From JAAZHD01 sp012510895 (GTDB lineage: Bacteria; Bacillota; Clostridia; Caldicoprobacterales; DTU083): a DNA stretch of 64,000 bases. The stretch is taken from positions 124,001-188,000 of the forward strand of contig JBMNJC010000010.1 of the NCBI GenBank assembly GCA_050951465.1. Direction: 5' to 3'. Shown piece after piece: positions 8,303-17,586 of this stretch (position 1 is the first letter of the stretch; every line of letters begins with the position of its first letter). Both the position numbers and the translations under genes were made by a program. The notes below the pieces were generated by a model. It searched no databases. It saw nothing but the letters and a program-made list of their open reading frames with translations, and had not been told where the DNA came from.

Positions 8303-9367
8303 ATGAAAAAAGTAAAAGTTGCTGTTATCGGCAATGGTGCCATTGCCAACAGTGCTCACGGGCCTGCTTATTTCAAAAACCCACTGAGTGAAATAAAATA
8401 CTGTGTGGATATTATTCCCGAGCGGGCACAGGCTTTTAAGGAAAAATTTAACGGAGAATATGCAATAACGGATTACAGAGAAGCTATTGCGGACCCCGAA
8501 GTTGACATTGTATCCGTATGTGTTCCCAACTATCTGCATGCTCCCATCTCAATTGACTGCCTGAAAGCCGGAAAACATGTACTGTGCGAAAAACCTGCAG
8601 CCATGAATTATGAAGAGGCTTTGGCCATGAAAAAGGCAGCCGATGAAAACAATGTTATTCTTAACATCGGTGTGGTAAACCGCTTTAATACGGCTGTTAA
8701 CAAAATAAAAGAAATGATAGATGCCGGAGAACTTGGAAATATATATCACATCTATTGTTCTTTCAGGGCCTATCGTTCTATTCCCGGGCTGGGCGGTCCT
8801 TTTACTACCAAGTCCATGGCAGGCGGCGGCGTTCTGATCGACTGGGGAGTTCACTATCTGGACCTTATTATGTACTGCATCGGAAGCCCTGCACTTAAAA
8901 CTGTAAGCGCAGCTGCCTATAGTGTACTGGGCAGAGATATGAAGAACTATGCATATACAAGCATGTGGGCCGGACCTCCGGATTACAGCGGCACCTATGA
9001 TGTTGAAGATTTTGTAACCGGACTGGTTCGCACCGAAGGTCCCACAATATCCCTGAACGGAGCCTGGGCACAAAATATCAATGAACCCGGTACATTCATT
9101 GACTTTTTAGGCGATAAGGCAGGCATCAGGCTTCAGTACGGCGGAAACTTCAAAATCTGGTCTTCTGATAAGGGTGTTCTCTATGAGACTACACCTTCCT
9201 ATCAGAAAGCAGAGATGTTCTATGATGAAATCGATGCTTTTATCAAGTGCTCACAGGAAGGCAAAAAGATCCGCTCTAATATCGACAATGTAATACTCAG
9301 CTCACTGCTGATGGATAAGATTTATGAATCTGCTGAAAAGGGAGAAGAAGTACGGGTTGACTCCTGA
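8303..9367 (+). CDS. Gfo/Idh/MocA family oxidoreductase
   Basis: 354 residues. The N-terminal NAD(P)-binding fold starts VKVAVIGNGAIANSAHGPAY and ends with the family CEKPAAM motif (the catalytic Lys of EKP). The second half has the expected alpha/beta substrate domain with DWGVHYLDLIMYCIG, whose His is a usual active-site residue. The enzyme probably oxidises a sugar, inositol or sugar-acid. It has its own promoter and a strong terminator after it, so it ends this carbohydrate block. Specific substrate unknown. Confidence 0.87.
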   Translation: MKKVKVAVIGNGAIANSAHGPAYFKNPLSEIKYCVDIIPERAQAFKEKFNGEYAITDYREAIADPEVDIVSVCVPNYLHAPISIDCLKAGKHVLCEKPAAMNYEEALAMKKAADENNVILNIGVVNRFNTAVNKIKEMIDAGELGNIYHIYCSFRAYRSIPGLGGPFTTKSMAGGGVLIDWGVHYLDLIMYCIGSPALKTVSAAAYSVLGRDMKNYAYTSMWAGPPDYSGTYDVEDFVTGLVRTEGPTISLNGAWAQNINEPGTFIDFLGDKAGIRLQYGGNFKIWSSDKGVLYETTPSYQKAEMFYDEIDAFIKCSQEGKKIRSNIDNVILSSLLMDKIYESAEKGEEVRVDS

Positions 9368-9422
9368 CTAAGCAATATGCATCATATAAGGTAGTGCGAA
9401 CAGCTTCAGCAAAAAGCGACGG

Positions 9423-9457
9423 GGAGCAAGGGAATTTTTTCTTGCTCCTTCTTTTTT
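9423..9457 (+). terminator. Intrinsic terminator after the Gfo/Idh gene
   Basis: GGAGCAAG (9423-9430) pairs with CTTGCTCC (9441-9448), followed by TTCTTTTTT. Confidence 0.88.
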
Positions 9458-9502
9458 CCAATTGAACATACAGCAGAAACAAGGTATATATAATAAAAAC
9501 TT

Positions 9503-9531
9503 TTTACACCATATCTGAAATTGGGTATAAT
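9503..9531 (+). promoter_or_regulatory. SigA-type promoter of mgtE
   Basis: TTTACA (9503-9508), exactly 17 bp, TATAAT (9526-9531). The start would be near 9538, leaving a leader of about 158 nt before the mgtE ATG. Confidence 0.75.
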
Positions 9532-9570
9532 ACATATGTATGTGCCTAATTAATAACATTTAAGAGAAAA

Positions 9571-9691
9571 GGTGGTGACGGTTTGGATCCTGGACCTTTG
9601 CCTGAGGGCAGTAAAAAGATAATACAAGTGAATAAGGGAGCTGTAACCGTCCCACTGGGCGGCGGTTTAAGCTCCTGAGAAAGGAGGAGCT
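9571..9691 (+). promoter_or_regulatory. Structured mgtE 5' leader with mutually exclusive helices (candidate translational switch)
   Basis: Three competing helices are visible. (a) GACGGTT (9577-9583) pairs with AACCGTC (9645-9651), extended by GTGG (9572-9575) with CCAC (9652-9655). (b) A hairpin of 9637-9651 with 9661-9675 (GGAGCT/AGCTCC plus AACCGTC/GGCGGTT, two mismatches in 15). (c) AGCTCCT (9670-9676) with AGGAGCT (9685-9691), which buries part of the mgtE Shine-Dalgarno AAGGAGG. Helix b excludes both a and c, so an a+c state would be OFF and b ON. It does not show the conserved M-box sequences. Regulation by Mg2+ or by translation of the short upstream frame is an inference. Confidence 0.5.
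9583..9678 (+). CDS. Possible 31-residue upstream ORF in the mgtE leader
   Basis: A TTG at 9583 is preceded by AAGGTGGTG and opens a frame reading LDPGPLPEGSKKIIQVNKGA and ending in GGLSS at a TGA (9676-9678), 17 bp before mgtE. The TGA lies inside the strand that can sequester the mgtE ribosome site, so translation of this frame could control mgtE. A GTG at 9575 in another frame is an alternative. Coding status is unproven. Confidence 0.3.
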   Translation: MDPGPLPEGSKKIIQVNKGAVTVPLGGGLSS

Positions 9692-9695
9692 TACC

Positions 9696-11039
9696 ATGAA
9701 TGAAGTAATCGAATTTATTGAGCAGGGCATCGAAAAAGGTGAGTTTACCAAAATAAGGGAACAAATTGTTAAGCTAAATGTAGTTGACATAGCCCTTATT
9801 TTAGATGAGCTGGATGAAAAGGCTGCATTAATTGTTTTTCGTCTGTTGCCCAAAGAACTATCGGTAGAAGTGTTTTCCTACCTTTCCAAAGAACAGCAGC
9901 AGTATATTATTGAATCCATTACTGACAGGGAAATAAAAAATATTATCGACAACCTGTTTATGGATGATACCGTTGATGTTTTGGAAGAAATGCCGGCCAA
10001 TGTAGTAAAAAAGATACTTAGGCATGTAAGTGAAGATCGGAGAAAACTAATTAATCAATTCCTGCAGTATCCGGAGTATTCTGCCGGAAGCATCATGACC
10101 ATTGAGTATATAGACCTTAAAAAGGAAATGACTGTAGGGCAGGCATTAGACAAAATAAAACGAGTGGGAATTGATAAAGAAACCATTGATATCTGCTATG
10201 TAATGGATCAAAGCAGAAGGCTGGAGGGTGTTATACCGCTTAGGAAGCTTGTTGTAAGCGAAAAAGATGTTGTTATTAAAGATATTATGGAAACCAACAT
10301 CATTTCCGTACACACTCATATGGACCGGGAAGAAGTCGGCAACCTGTTCCGGAAATACGGTTTGCTGGCCATGCCGGTGGTGGATATGGAAAACAGGCTT
10401 GTGGGTATTATCACCGTTGATGACGTGGTGGATATCATCGAGCAGGAAAACACAGAAGACTTTCAGGTTATGGCCGCCATGGAGCCTTCTGACGAGGAAT
10501 ATTTAAAAACCAGCGTTTTCAGGCTGGCCCGTAACAGAATTGTATGGCTTCTTATACTTATGATTTCGGCAACATTTACGGGAAACATTATAAAAAAATA
10601 TAATGATATGCTCTCTTCTGTGGTTATTTTGGCAACCTTCATTCCCATGTTGATGGACTCAGCAGGAAATGCCGGCTCTCAGTCCTCCACCCTTATTATC
10701 CGCGGGCTGGCATTGGATGAGATCAGGCTGAGGGATTTTTCCAAGGTGTTGTGGAAGGAGCTGCGTGTAGGCCTGCTTGTAGGGCTGACCCTGTCAGTGG
10801 TTAATTTTTTAAGGATTTACCTTTTAGACAAAGTGGGTATACTGATAGCCTTAACCGTCAGCGGAAGCCTGTTTATCACTGTTGTGACAGCTAAAATAGT
10901 AGGAAGCCTGCTGCCCATTGCAGCTAAAAAGCTCCGGCTTGATCCGGCCATTATGGCAGGTCCGCTGATTACCACCATTGTGGACGCACTGGCATTACTG
11001 GCTTATTTCCGGATGGCAACATGGCTGCTTGGTTTATAG
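9696..11039 (+). CDS. mgtE: Magnesium transporter MgtE
   Basis: 447 residues, the standard MgtE length. Order of domains: MgtE_N superhelical domain (about 1-125), two CBS domains (about 130-255; MPVVDMENRLVGIITVDDVV is the second), a plug helix, then five membrane helices (about 280-447). The pore region carries MLMDSAGNAGSQSSTLIIR, the conserved selectivity segment, and the C-terminal helix has DPAIMAGPLITTIVDALA with the metal-binding Asp. It is a homodimeric Mg2+ channel gated by intracellular Mg2+ in the N and CBS domains. It appears monocistronic, with its own promoter, a structured leader and a hairpin after the stop. Confidence 0.95.
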   Translation: MNEVIEFIEQGIEKGEFTKIREQIVKLNVVDIALILDELDEKAALIVFRLLPKELSVEVFSYLSKEQQQYIIESITDREIKNIIDNLFMDDTVDVLEEMPANVVKKILRHVSEDRRKLINQFLQYPEYSAGSIMTIEYIDLKKEMTVGQALDKIKRVGIDKETIDICYVMDQSRRLEGVIPLRKLVVSEKDVVIKDIMETNIISVHTHMDREEVGNLFRKYGLLAMPVVDMENRLVGIITVDDVVDIIEQENTEDFQVMAAMEPSDEEYLKTSVFRLARNRIVWLLILMISATFTGNIIKKYNDMLSSVVILATFIPMLMDSAGNAGSQSSTLIIRGLALDEIRLRDFSKVLWKELRVGLLVGLTLSVVNFLRIYLLDKVGILIALTVSGSLFITVVTAKIVGSLLPIAAKKLRLDPAIMAGPLITTIVDALALLAYFRMATWLLGL

Positions 11040-11050
11040 GATGCACAAAT

Positions 11051-11074
11051 GCGGCGGAGCTTTAGCTCCGCCGC
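11051..11074 (+). terminator. GC-rich hairpin after mgtE
   Basis: GCGGCGGAGC (11051-11060), TTTA loop, GCTCCGCCGC (11065-11074): a perfect 10-bp stem 12 bp after the mgtE stop. There is no T-run after it, so it may stabilise the 3' end rather than terminate alone. Confidence 0.55.
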
Positions 11075-11307
11075 TATTCCGTATTGTCTCCAGACCCCCG
11101 TCTTAGCTTACTTTTGCGGCAGCCGCGTCCGCAACTGTTTCCGGGGCCTTCACAAAGCCTGTATTCGCCGCCTTTTATTTTATTTTCTGATAAATATTCG
11201 CCTGCTTGAAATATTTAAAATTGATGGTTAAAAACATATTATTTACGTATAATGTAGGCAGGAAAAAACTGTTCAGTTACAGTGAATTAAGAAGGAGACG
11301 TTTTATC

Positions 11308-12656
11308 TTGTTTAAAAAATATTCTGTTTTAGCTGTGTTCTTATGCCTGATACTTTTGTTTTCTTCATGTTATATTCGCGGGGAAAATAAGGGGATAGAT
11401 AATCCGGAAGATGAACAAGATAAATCACCGGCACCCGCTGAAACATCGGCACCGGTTGAAACACCGCCTTTGGATGAGGAATCTTCAGGCGCTGAGACCC
11501 TGCCGCCTGACAGCGGTTCAGATTCGGCACCTGTCCCGTCAGAAACACCCGTTTCATCAGAAGATGAACAGTACATTAAAATCATAGATTCAATGACCCT
11601 GGAGGAAAAGCTCGGTCAGCTGCTTATAGTGGGATACCCAAGCGATCGGCAAGCCGAGAAGCTGATTAAGGAATACAAGGTGGGGGTATTGTATTATTCA
11701 GCCGAAACTTTGATACCTTTGAACAGCTGTATCAAATCACGAATCAACTGAAGGCATATAATGAAGAAAATACCCTGCCCCTTTGGATAGCACTGGACGA
11801 AGAGGGAGGTACGGTTTCACGGCTGCCGGAGGGGAAGACGCCCATACCTGATGCCAGAGCAGTAGGAAGTTTGAACGATACGGATCTGACCCGGGAGACC
11901 GGCCTGATTCTTGGAAGGGAAATGGCGGCTGCAGGTGCAAACCTGGATTTTGCACCGGTGGTTGATATTGTGGATAATCCGGAATACAAGTTTATGCTAA
12001 GGAGAAGCTACGGAGATACACCTGAGATGGTTGCGCAGCATGGCACGGCTTTTTTCGAGGGGCTGAAGGAAACCGGAATTCAGGGTTGTGCAAAACATTT
12101 CCCGGGACACGGGGGAACAAAAACGGATTCTCATAAAAATATGCCCCTTATTCATATGACCCTTGAACAATGGTTAGAAAAGGATGCAGTTCCTTTTCAG
12201 GCCATGATAGATGCCGGGGTCGATATGATTATGGTCGGGCACCTGGCATATCCTGAAATTGATCCCACAGGCCTGCCTGCCAGCATGTCAGAAGTCTTTC
12301 TTACAGAACAGCTGAGAGGGCGCATGGGATATGAAGGTTTGATTGTTACAGATGATATTGAAATGCTGGGATATCCCCAGGGAGAGGAAAGAAAAGAAGC
12401 TGTCATATCTTCATTTCTGGCAGGAGTAGACATATTTGCTGTCGGCCATACTTTAGAGATTCAATTGGATGTGCTTGGGGCTTTAAAAGAAGGGGTGGAG
12501 TCAGGCAGGATATCTATAGACCGGATTGATGAAACCTTGCTTAGAATCATCAGGGCAAAGGAAAAGCTTAAAGACATACCCTCTTATTCATTTGAAGAAG
12601 CAGTTAAAATATTTGGAAGTCAGGAACACAGAGAATTAATATCAGAGCTGAACTAG
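11308..12656 (+). pseudogene. Glycoside hydrolase family 3 lipoprotein (NagZ-like beta-N-acetylhexosaminidase), frameshifted
   Basis: A TTG at 11308 behind AGAAGGAGA opens a lipoprotein signal (hydrophobic core then LLFSSC lipobox). A Pro/Ser/Glu-rich linker follows, then the GH3 domain. The frame breaks near 11700: the first frame ends at 11751 with unrelated residues, while the homologous sequence (FDTFEQLYQITNQLKAYNEE, ALDEEGGTVSRLP) continues in the next frame. Restoring one base, such as an A after TATTCA, gives YSSRNFDTF. The catalytic parts are intact: KHFPGHGGTKTDSH and GLIVTDDIEM with the nucleophile Asp. It would remove N-acetylglucosamine from wall fragments outside the cell. Either a read error or a genuine pseudogene. 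Confidence 0.8.
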
Positions 12657-12800
12657 TTCATGGTTTATATGTATATGTAATGATGTGTAATTTAAATAAT
12701 TAGAATCATACAGGATGAATAACTCCAAATTTATCCGATAATAGATGAAATACTCCCTGCATATTAATGAAGTAAAAATAATATGCAAGGAAGTGTTCAT

Positions 12801-14357
12801 TTGAAGACAAGGAATAAAATACTGTTAATATCCTTGGCAGCTGTTTTGCTGCTTGCGGCAAGTCTGTTTTTGTCCAAAGCGTCCGGGTTTTTTTCATCAA
12901 TTCCTTTACCGCTGCAGACTGCTCCTGAGCTTCTGCAGGCAAGCAAGGGGCTTAATAAATATGATATAGAAGTGGAATTCGACCCGGATGCCAAAAGGCT
13001 GATATGCAGCCAGAGGGTAAATTACATAAACAAAACCGGAAAATCTCTTACTCATCTTTATTTCCATCTCTATCCCAACGCTTATAAATATGAAAATAAG
13101 CCTGTCTTTGAAAAATCGGATATGGTAAGGGCCTATCCCAATGGTTTTTCTCCCGGTTATCTGAATCTGCATAAGGTTTTGGCAGCCGGAAAGGAAGTTG
13201 AGTATATTATCGACGGATACAGCGATAATATACTGATGATTATTCTTAATGAGGACTTAAATACCGGAGATGCCTTAAACATTGAAATGGAGTATACGGT
13301 TCAGCTGCCCAATTGCTTAGGACGTTTTGGCTATGGAGACAATATGTATAAGATAGTCAACTGGTATCCTATTGCCTGTGTATATGATGAGAAGGGCTGG
13401 AATCTTGACCCCTACTATGCTGTTGGAGACCCTTTTTACAGCGATGCCGCAAATTATCGGGTCAGTATTTATGCTCCGGCTGATTATACTATTGCAGCCA
13501 CCGGAGAGCACGTAAGCAAAAAAGAAAAAGGGGACTTTTCCCTTTGGGAAATATATGCCCCGGCTGTACGGGATTTTGCCTGGATGGCGGGGAATACCTT
13601 TCAGACTGTAACCAGAAAAGCAGGGAGGACAACGGTTACTTCCTATTATTATACCCCTGAGTCAGGGGAGAAGGCCCTGGATTATGCGGCAGAATCCCTT
13701 GCAATTTTTAATGATATTTTTGGTGAATACCCTTACTCCAGGTTTGAAGTTGTGGAATCAGATTTTTATATAGGAGGGATGGAATATCCAAATCTGATTA
13801 TGCTGGATCACAGCTTATATGAAGATGACAGCAGCTATCTGGAACTGATTGCCGTTCATGAAACAGCTCATCAATGGTGGTACGGCCTTGTGGGAAGCAA
13901 TCAGATTCAAGATGCCTGGATTGATGAAGGCTTGACGGAATATTCCACCATACTGTATTATGGACAGCGTTACGGACCGGACAAGGAAAAAGAAATGTAT
14001 GAGAGCATTATGGGAAAGGGGAAGTACCGAATGCTTTCCCTTCTCCTGGATATATATCGGGATGCAGCAAATGATTTTTCTAATGGCATTGATGAGACCA
14101 TCCACCGTCCTGTCTATGAATTTTCCGATTGGAGGATTTATGATCTGTTGGTCTATGGAAAGGGAGCCATGTTGTTTCACTCCTTAAGGGAAGAACTTGG
14201 GGATGAATTGTTTTTTAAGGGGCTGCAGAGGTACTTCCAGGAATTTATTTTTAAAAATGTTAAGAAATCGGATTTAATCAATGCCTTTAATAAGATAAGC
14301 AATGATAACTGGGATGAGTTTTTTGACAGATGGCTTTATGACGAACTAATATATTAA
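12801..14357 (+). CDS. M1-family zinc metallopeptidase (aminopeptidase-like), membrane-anchored
   Basis: 518 residues from a TTG at 12801, chosen because AAGGAAG (12787-12793) lies 7 nt upstream; the ATG at 12783 has no such site. An N-terminal hydrophobic helix (LLISLAAVLLLAASLFL) serves as signal or anchor. The gluzincin site is intact: HETAH followed 18 residues later by the Glu of DEGLTEYS. GGMEYP replaces the GAMEN exopeptidase motif of classic M1 enzymes. The Tyr-containing VYGKGAMLFHSLRE region matches the family. It probably trims peptides outside the membrane. Nearby genes also act at the cell surface. Confidence 0.88.
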   Translation: MKTRNKILLISLAAVLLLAASLFLSKASGFFSSIPLPLQTAPELLQASKGLNKYDIEVEFDPDAKRLICSQRVNYINKTGKSLTHLYFHLYPNAYKYENKPVFEKSDMVRAYPNGFSPGYLNLHKVLAAGKEVEYIIDGYSDNILMIILNEDLNTGDALNIEMEYTVQLPNCLGRFGYGDNMYKIVNWYPIACVYDEKGWNLDPYYAVGDPFYSDAANYRVSIYAPADYTIAATGEHVSKKEKGDFSLWEIYAPAVRDFAWMAGNTFQTVTRKAGRTTVTSYYYTPESGEKALDYAAESLAIFNDIFGEYPYSRFEVVESDFYIGGMEYPNLIMLDHSLYEDDSSYLELIAVHETAHQWWYGLVGSNQIQDAWIDEGLTEYSTILYYGQRYGPDKEKEMYESIMGKGKYRMLSLLLDIYRDAANDFSNGIDETIHRPVYEFSDWRIYDLLVYGKGAMLFHSLREELGDELFFKGLQRYFQEFIFKNVKKSDLINAFNKISNDNWDEFFDRWLYDELIY

Positions 14358-14525
14358 GCTAATATGACTAAAAAATTATAAAATTAATTATTTATTAAAG
14401 AAGGACTTTTGAATTCTATGTCGAATACATAAAATCGTAACATTTTTGTAATATTTTACGTAAAAAACACATAAAATATAGAAAAAAAAGTAAAATACAT
14501 AAGCTAAAGACAAGAGGAGTTAATT

Positions 14526-16028
14526 ATGAATTATTTCCAGCATCCCAGATGGAAGAATCTGATTGAAAAAGGGTCTGAAAAGCTGCTGCAGAGAAAGAAA
14601 CAAATCATAGAAGCGTGGAAGAAACTTGTTTCAAAATGCAGGGAGCTGCCAGTTTGCCAAACCAGCATTAAGCAGCTGACTGTTTTACTGCTGGCAGTTT
14701 TTCTGGTTACCGGAATGATTGGGAACATGGAGGTATTTGCAGCAGAAGAGGCTGCTATGATAATGGCTGACGAAACCATTACAGCCAACAGGGTTCTATT
14801 GGACGGAAAGGAAGTAGGGTATGTATGCGATCCCATATCTGCCCGGGCGGTAATGGATGAAGTTTTAAGCGACAAGGCCTCGCTCTACAATATGGACATT
14901 TCAACAGTAAGCAGCATGACATTTGAAACTGTATCCATCAAGCCGGAGCAGCTTTCCACAAAAGCAAGCCTGGAAAAATCATTTAAGGAATATACAGAAG
15001 TTCTTGTTAAAGCATATTCCATATATGCTGATGATGAATTAATCGGTGTGGTAAAGCTTGAAGAGGAAGCACATGAGCTGCTGAATCATGTAAAATCTCA
15101 ATTTCTGGAAGAAGGTTCTTCCCTTGAGGATGCATACTTTCAGGAAGAGGTAAAAATTGAACCGGTTTCTGTTCCTTTTGCTGAAGTGAAAAGTGTAGAT
15201 GAATTAAAAGAAAAGATTAAAGAGGCCCAGGAAACAATTGAGGAATATACAATACAAGAAAATGACACTCTCTGGGATATATCAAGAAAGTATAAAATAG
15301 ACCTGGACGAATTAATGGCAATGAATCCTGAAAGGAATCCAAAGAAACTGCGTGCCGGTCAGACTTTACGTTTATCCTATCCTAAGATGCTGTTAAATGT
15401 AGTTACCACCCAGGTAACAGAGTATGAAGAATCCATAGCCTACGAAACAGAAACAAAGAATGACAGCTCCATGTATACCAACCAGTCCAAGGTTATACAG
15501 GAAGGAGAAAAAGGGCTCAAAAAAGTAGGAGTTTTAATCAGGAAAGTCAACGGCGTGGAAAAGGAAAGGGAAGTTATATCAGAAGAAGTTATTAAGAAAC
15601 CTGTCAATAAGATAATAGCCAAGGGGACAAAAGCTTTGGTGGCTTCCAGCTCCAGGGGAAGCGGAAGGCTGGCATGGCCTACAAAAGGAAGAATTACCTC
15701 CCGCTTCGGCAGGCGCTGGGGCCGGCTGCATAAAGGGATTGACATAGCCAATTCCAAGGGCACACCCATCTATGCCGCTGATTCAGGAACAGTTACTTTT
15801 GCAGGGCGGCAGGGCGGTTATGGAAGAATGGTAAAGATCAGTCACGGTGGAGGCCTTACTACTCTCTATGCCCATATGAGCAGCATTAAGGTAAAATCAG
15901 GCCAGAAGGTTTCCAAAGGACAAGTTATAGGGTATATGGGCAGTACCGGCAACAGCACCGGGCCTCATCTGCACTTCGAGGTTCGGGTAAATGATAATCC
16001 GAAAAACCCGCTTAAATATCTTCCTTAA
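14526..16028 (+). CDS. LysM/G5/M23 peptidoglycan endopeptidase
   Basis: 500 residues. A basic N-terminal region of about 50 residues precedes a transmembrane/signal helix (LTVLLLAVFLVTGMIG). A LysM domain follows at about 238-285 (YTIQENDTLWDISRKYKID...LRAGQTLRL), then a G5-like domain and a C-terminal M23 domain. M23 metal and catalytic motifs are present: HKGIDI, LYAHMSS and HLHFEVR. It would cleave peptidoglycan cross-links outside the membrane. No strong promoter match was found in the AT-rich 168 bp upstream. Confidence 0.92.
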   Translation: MNYFQHPRWKNLIEKGSEKLLQRKKQIIEAWKKLVSKCRELPVCQTSIKQLTVLLLAVFLVTGMIGNMEVFAAEEAAMIMADETITANRVLLDGKEVGYVCDPISARAVMDEVLSDKASLYNMDISTVSSMTFETVSIKPEQLSTKASLEKSFKEYTEVLVKAYSIYADDELIGVVKLEEEAHELLNHVKSQFLEEGSSLEDAYFQEEVKIEPVSVPFAEVKSVDELKEKIKEAQETIEEYTIQENDTLWDISRKYKIDLDELMAMNPERNPKKLRAGQTLRLSYPKMLLNVVTTQVTEYEESIAYETETKNDSSMYTNQSKVIQEGEKGLKKVGVLIRKVNGVEKEREVISEEVIKKPVNKIIAKGTKALVASSSRGSGRLAWPTKGRITSRFGRRWGRLHKGIDIANSKGTPIYAADSGTVTFAGRQGGYGRMVKISHGGGLTTLYAHMSSIKVKSGQKVSKGQVIGYMGSTGNSTGPHLHFEVRVNDNPKNPLKYLP

Positions 16029-16045
16029 TTTCTATTTGCCAATAC

Positions 16046-16071
16046 CAGCCTGCAGTGCCAGCTGCAGGCTG
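16046..16071 (+). terminator. Hairpin terminator after the M23 peptidase gene
   Basis: CAGCCTGCAG (16046-16055) pairs perfectly with CTGCAGGCTG (16062-16071); a short ATGCTTTT follows. Confidence 0.65.
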
Positions 16072-16154
16072 ATGCTTTTAACTGGAAAAAAGCAAAAATT
16101 CAGCAAATTTTCCTAATGAATGTAAAGTTTCTTAATGCAAATGTAAAGAACCCA

Positions 16155-16163
16155 TGTTATAAT
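16155..16163 (+). promoter_or_regulatory. Extended -10 promoter of murA
   Basis: TGTTATAAT is a consensus TGnTATAAT extended -10 element with no good -35 at the normal distance; the transcript would start near 16170. Confidence 0.55.
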
Positions 16164-16241
16164 GAATTCATCCAGCATAATAAAATCTGAAAGCAATCTT
16201 AAGTATTTTTTAATAATAGATAGACCCTAACAAAAGAATTC

Positions 16242-16281
16242 AGGAGGTGAAGCCCCTGGTCTGCAGACTGGGGCGGTACTT
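16242..16281 (+). promoter_or_regulatory. murA ribosome-binding region with a hairpin between Shine-Dalgarno and start
   Basis: The strong AGGAGG (16242-16247) is 34 nt from the TTG start, too far for normal use. Between them GCCCC (16252-16256) pairs with GGGGC (16270-16274), with a further GTC/GAC pairing inside. If the hairpin is looped out, the Shine-Dalgarno is about 11 nt from the start. This resembles the known T4 gene 38 arrangement. Alternatively the weaker GGGGCGG next to the start is used. Confidence 0.5.
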
Positions 16282-17586
16282 TTGGAAAGATTTCATATAA
16301 TAGGCGGGAAACCGCTGACAGGCAGAGTAACCATAGGAGGAGCAAAAAATGCAGCAGTTGCAATTATGCCTGCAGCATTACTGGCAGATGAACCGTGCAT
16401 CATCGATAATCTTCCATACATAGATGATGTTATTTGTTTATCCAATATACTGGAAGAAGTTGGAGCTAAGGTAAAATTAAGTAATCGAGGAGTTGCCCAA
16501 ATTGACGGTACATCATTAAGGGATTATAAGGCTCCCTTCGATATGGTAAAGCGATTGCGTGCTTCTTATTACTTACTTGGTGTACTGCTTGGAAAATTCG
16601 GCAAGGCAGAAATACCGCTCCCAGGGGGCTGTGATATCGGAGCCAGGCCTATAGACCAGCATATTAAAGGTTTCCGGGCCTTAGGCGCAGACGTTAAAAT
16701 AGAACACGGTATAGTAAAAGCTGAAGCTAAAAAGCTGATCGGCAATGAGATCTATCTGGACCTGGTCAGCGTAGGTGCTACCATAAATATTATGCTTACT
16801 GCGGTTAGGGCAGAAGGCACTACAACTATTGTCAACGCAGCCAAAGAGCCTCATGTGGTCGATGTGGCCAACTTTTTGAATTCCATGGGCGCAAATGTAA
16901 AAGGCGCCGGAACCGATGTCATCCGTATCAAAGGCGTGGAAAGAATGAACGGCTGTGAATACACCATTATTCCTGATCAGATTGAGGCAGGTACTTTTAT
17001 GATGGCCGCAGCCGCCACCCGCGGAGACGTTATAGTAGAAGACGTTATCCCTAAGCATCTGGAATCCATTACCGCAAAGCTTCTGGAAATGGGAGCACAG
17101 GTTATAGAGGGTGATGACTATGTCAGGGTCAGGGGCACAGACAGGCTGAGAAGGGTAAATATCAAAACCCTGCCTTATCCCGGCTTCCCAACAGATCTGC
17201 AGCAGCCCATATCCGTTCTGTGCAGCATAGCCAAGGGCACAAGTGTTATAAATGAAAGTCTGTTTGATCATCGTTTCCGCCACGCTGAAGAGCTTCGAAG
17301 AATGGGTGCCAACATTAAGGTCGAAGACAGAATAGCAATAATTGAGGGAGTAGAGAAACTTTCAGGCACACTGGTAACAGCCACTGATTTGAGGGCCGGC
17401 GCTGCACTCATTATTGCCGGGCTTATAGCTGAAGGTGCAACCGAGGTTGAAAACATACATTATGTGGACAGGGGTTATGAGAAGATTGAAAACAAGCTCT
17501 CCGGGCTTGGCGCCCAAATCCGCAGGCTTAAAGACGGGGAGACCCTGCTTAAGAGAGTAAACTCCCACAGCTTGTTTAAAGGCTGA
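16282..17586 (+). CDS. murA: UDP-N-acetylglucosamine 1-carboxyvinyltransferase
   Basis: 434 residues; first committed step of peptidoglycan synthesis, transferring enolpyruvate from PEP to UDP-GlcNAc in the cytoplasm. The catalytic Cys is C117 in LPGGCDIGARP (the fosfomycin target, equal to C115 in E. coli). K22 in GGAKNA and the C-terminal DLRAGAALIIAGL are standard. The start is TTG at 16282, since the protein then begins MERFHIIGGKPL like other MurAs and no other start is in frame nearby. Its neighbours include wall hydrolases. Clostridia often hold two murA copies; this could be either. Confidence 0.95.
   Translation: MERFHIIGGKPLTGRVTIGGAKNAAVAIMPAALLADEPCIIDNLPYIDDVICLSNILEEVGAKVKLSNRGVAQIDGTSLRDYKAPFDMVKRLRASYYLLGVLLGKFGKAEIPLPGGCDIGARPIDQHIKGFRALGADVKIEHGIVKAEAKKLIGNEIYLDLVSVGATINIMLTAVRAEGTTTIVNAAKEPHVVDVANFLNSMGANVKGAGTDVIRIKGVERMNGCEYTIIPDQIEAGTFMMAAAATRGDVIVEDVIPKHLESITAKLLEMGAQVIEGDDYVRVRGTDRLRRVNIKTLPYPGFPTDLQQPISVLCSIAKGTSVINESLFDHRFRHAEELRRMGANIKVEDRIAIIEGVEKLSGTLVTATDLRAGAALIIAGLIAEGATEVENIHYVDRGYEKIENKLSGLGAQIRRLKDGETLLKRVNSHSLFKG

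Noticed and set aside
9571..9695. M-box (ykoK) Mg2+ riboswitch before mgtE
   Set aside because: The conserved M-box blocks, such as AGGTGAGGCTCC and the CGCCAATGGGTCAACAG stretch, are not present, so only an unassigned structured leader is claimed.
11744..11989. Minus-strand frames inside the GH3 gene
   Set aside because: Shadows of a frameshifted but clearly homologous plus-strand gene.
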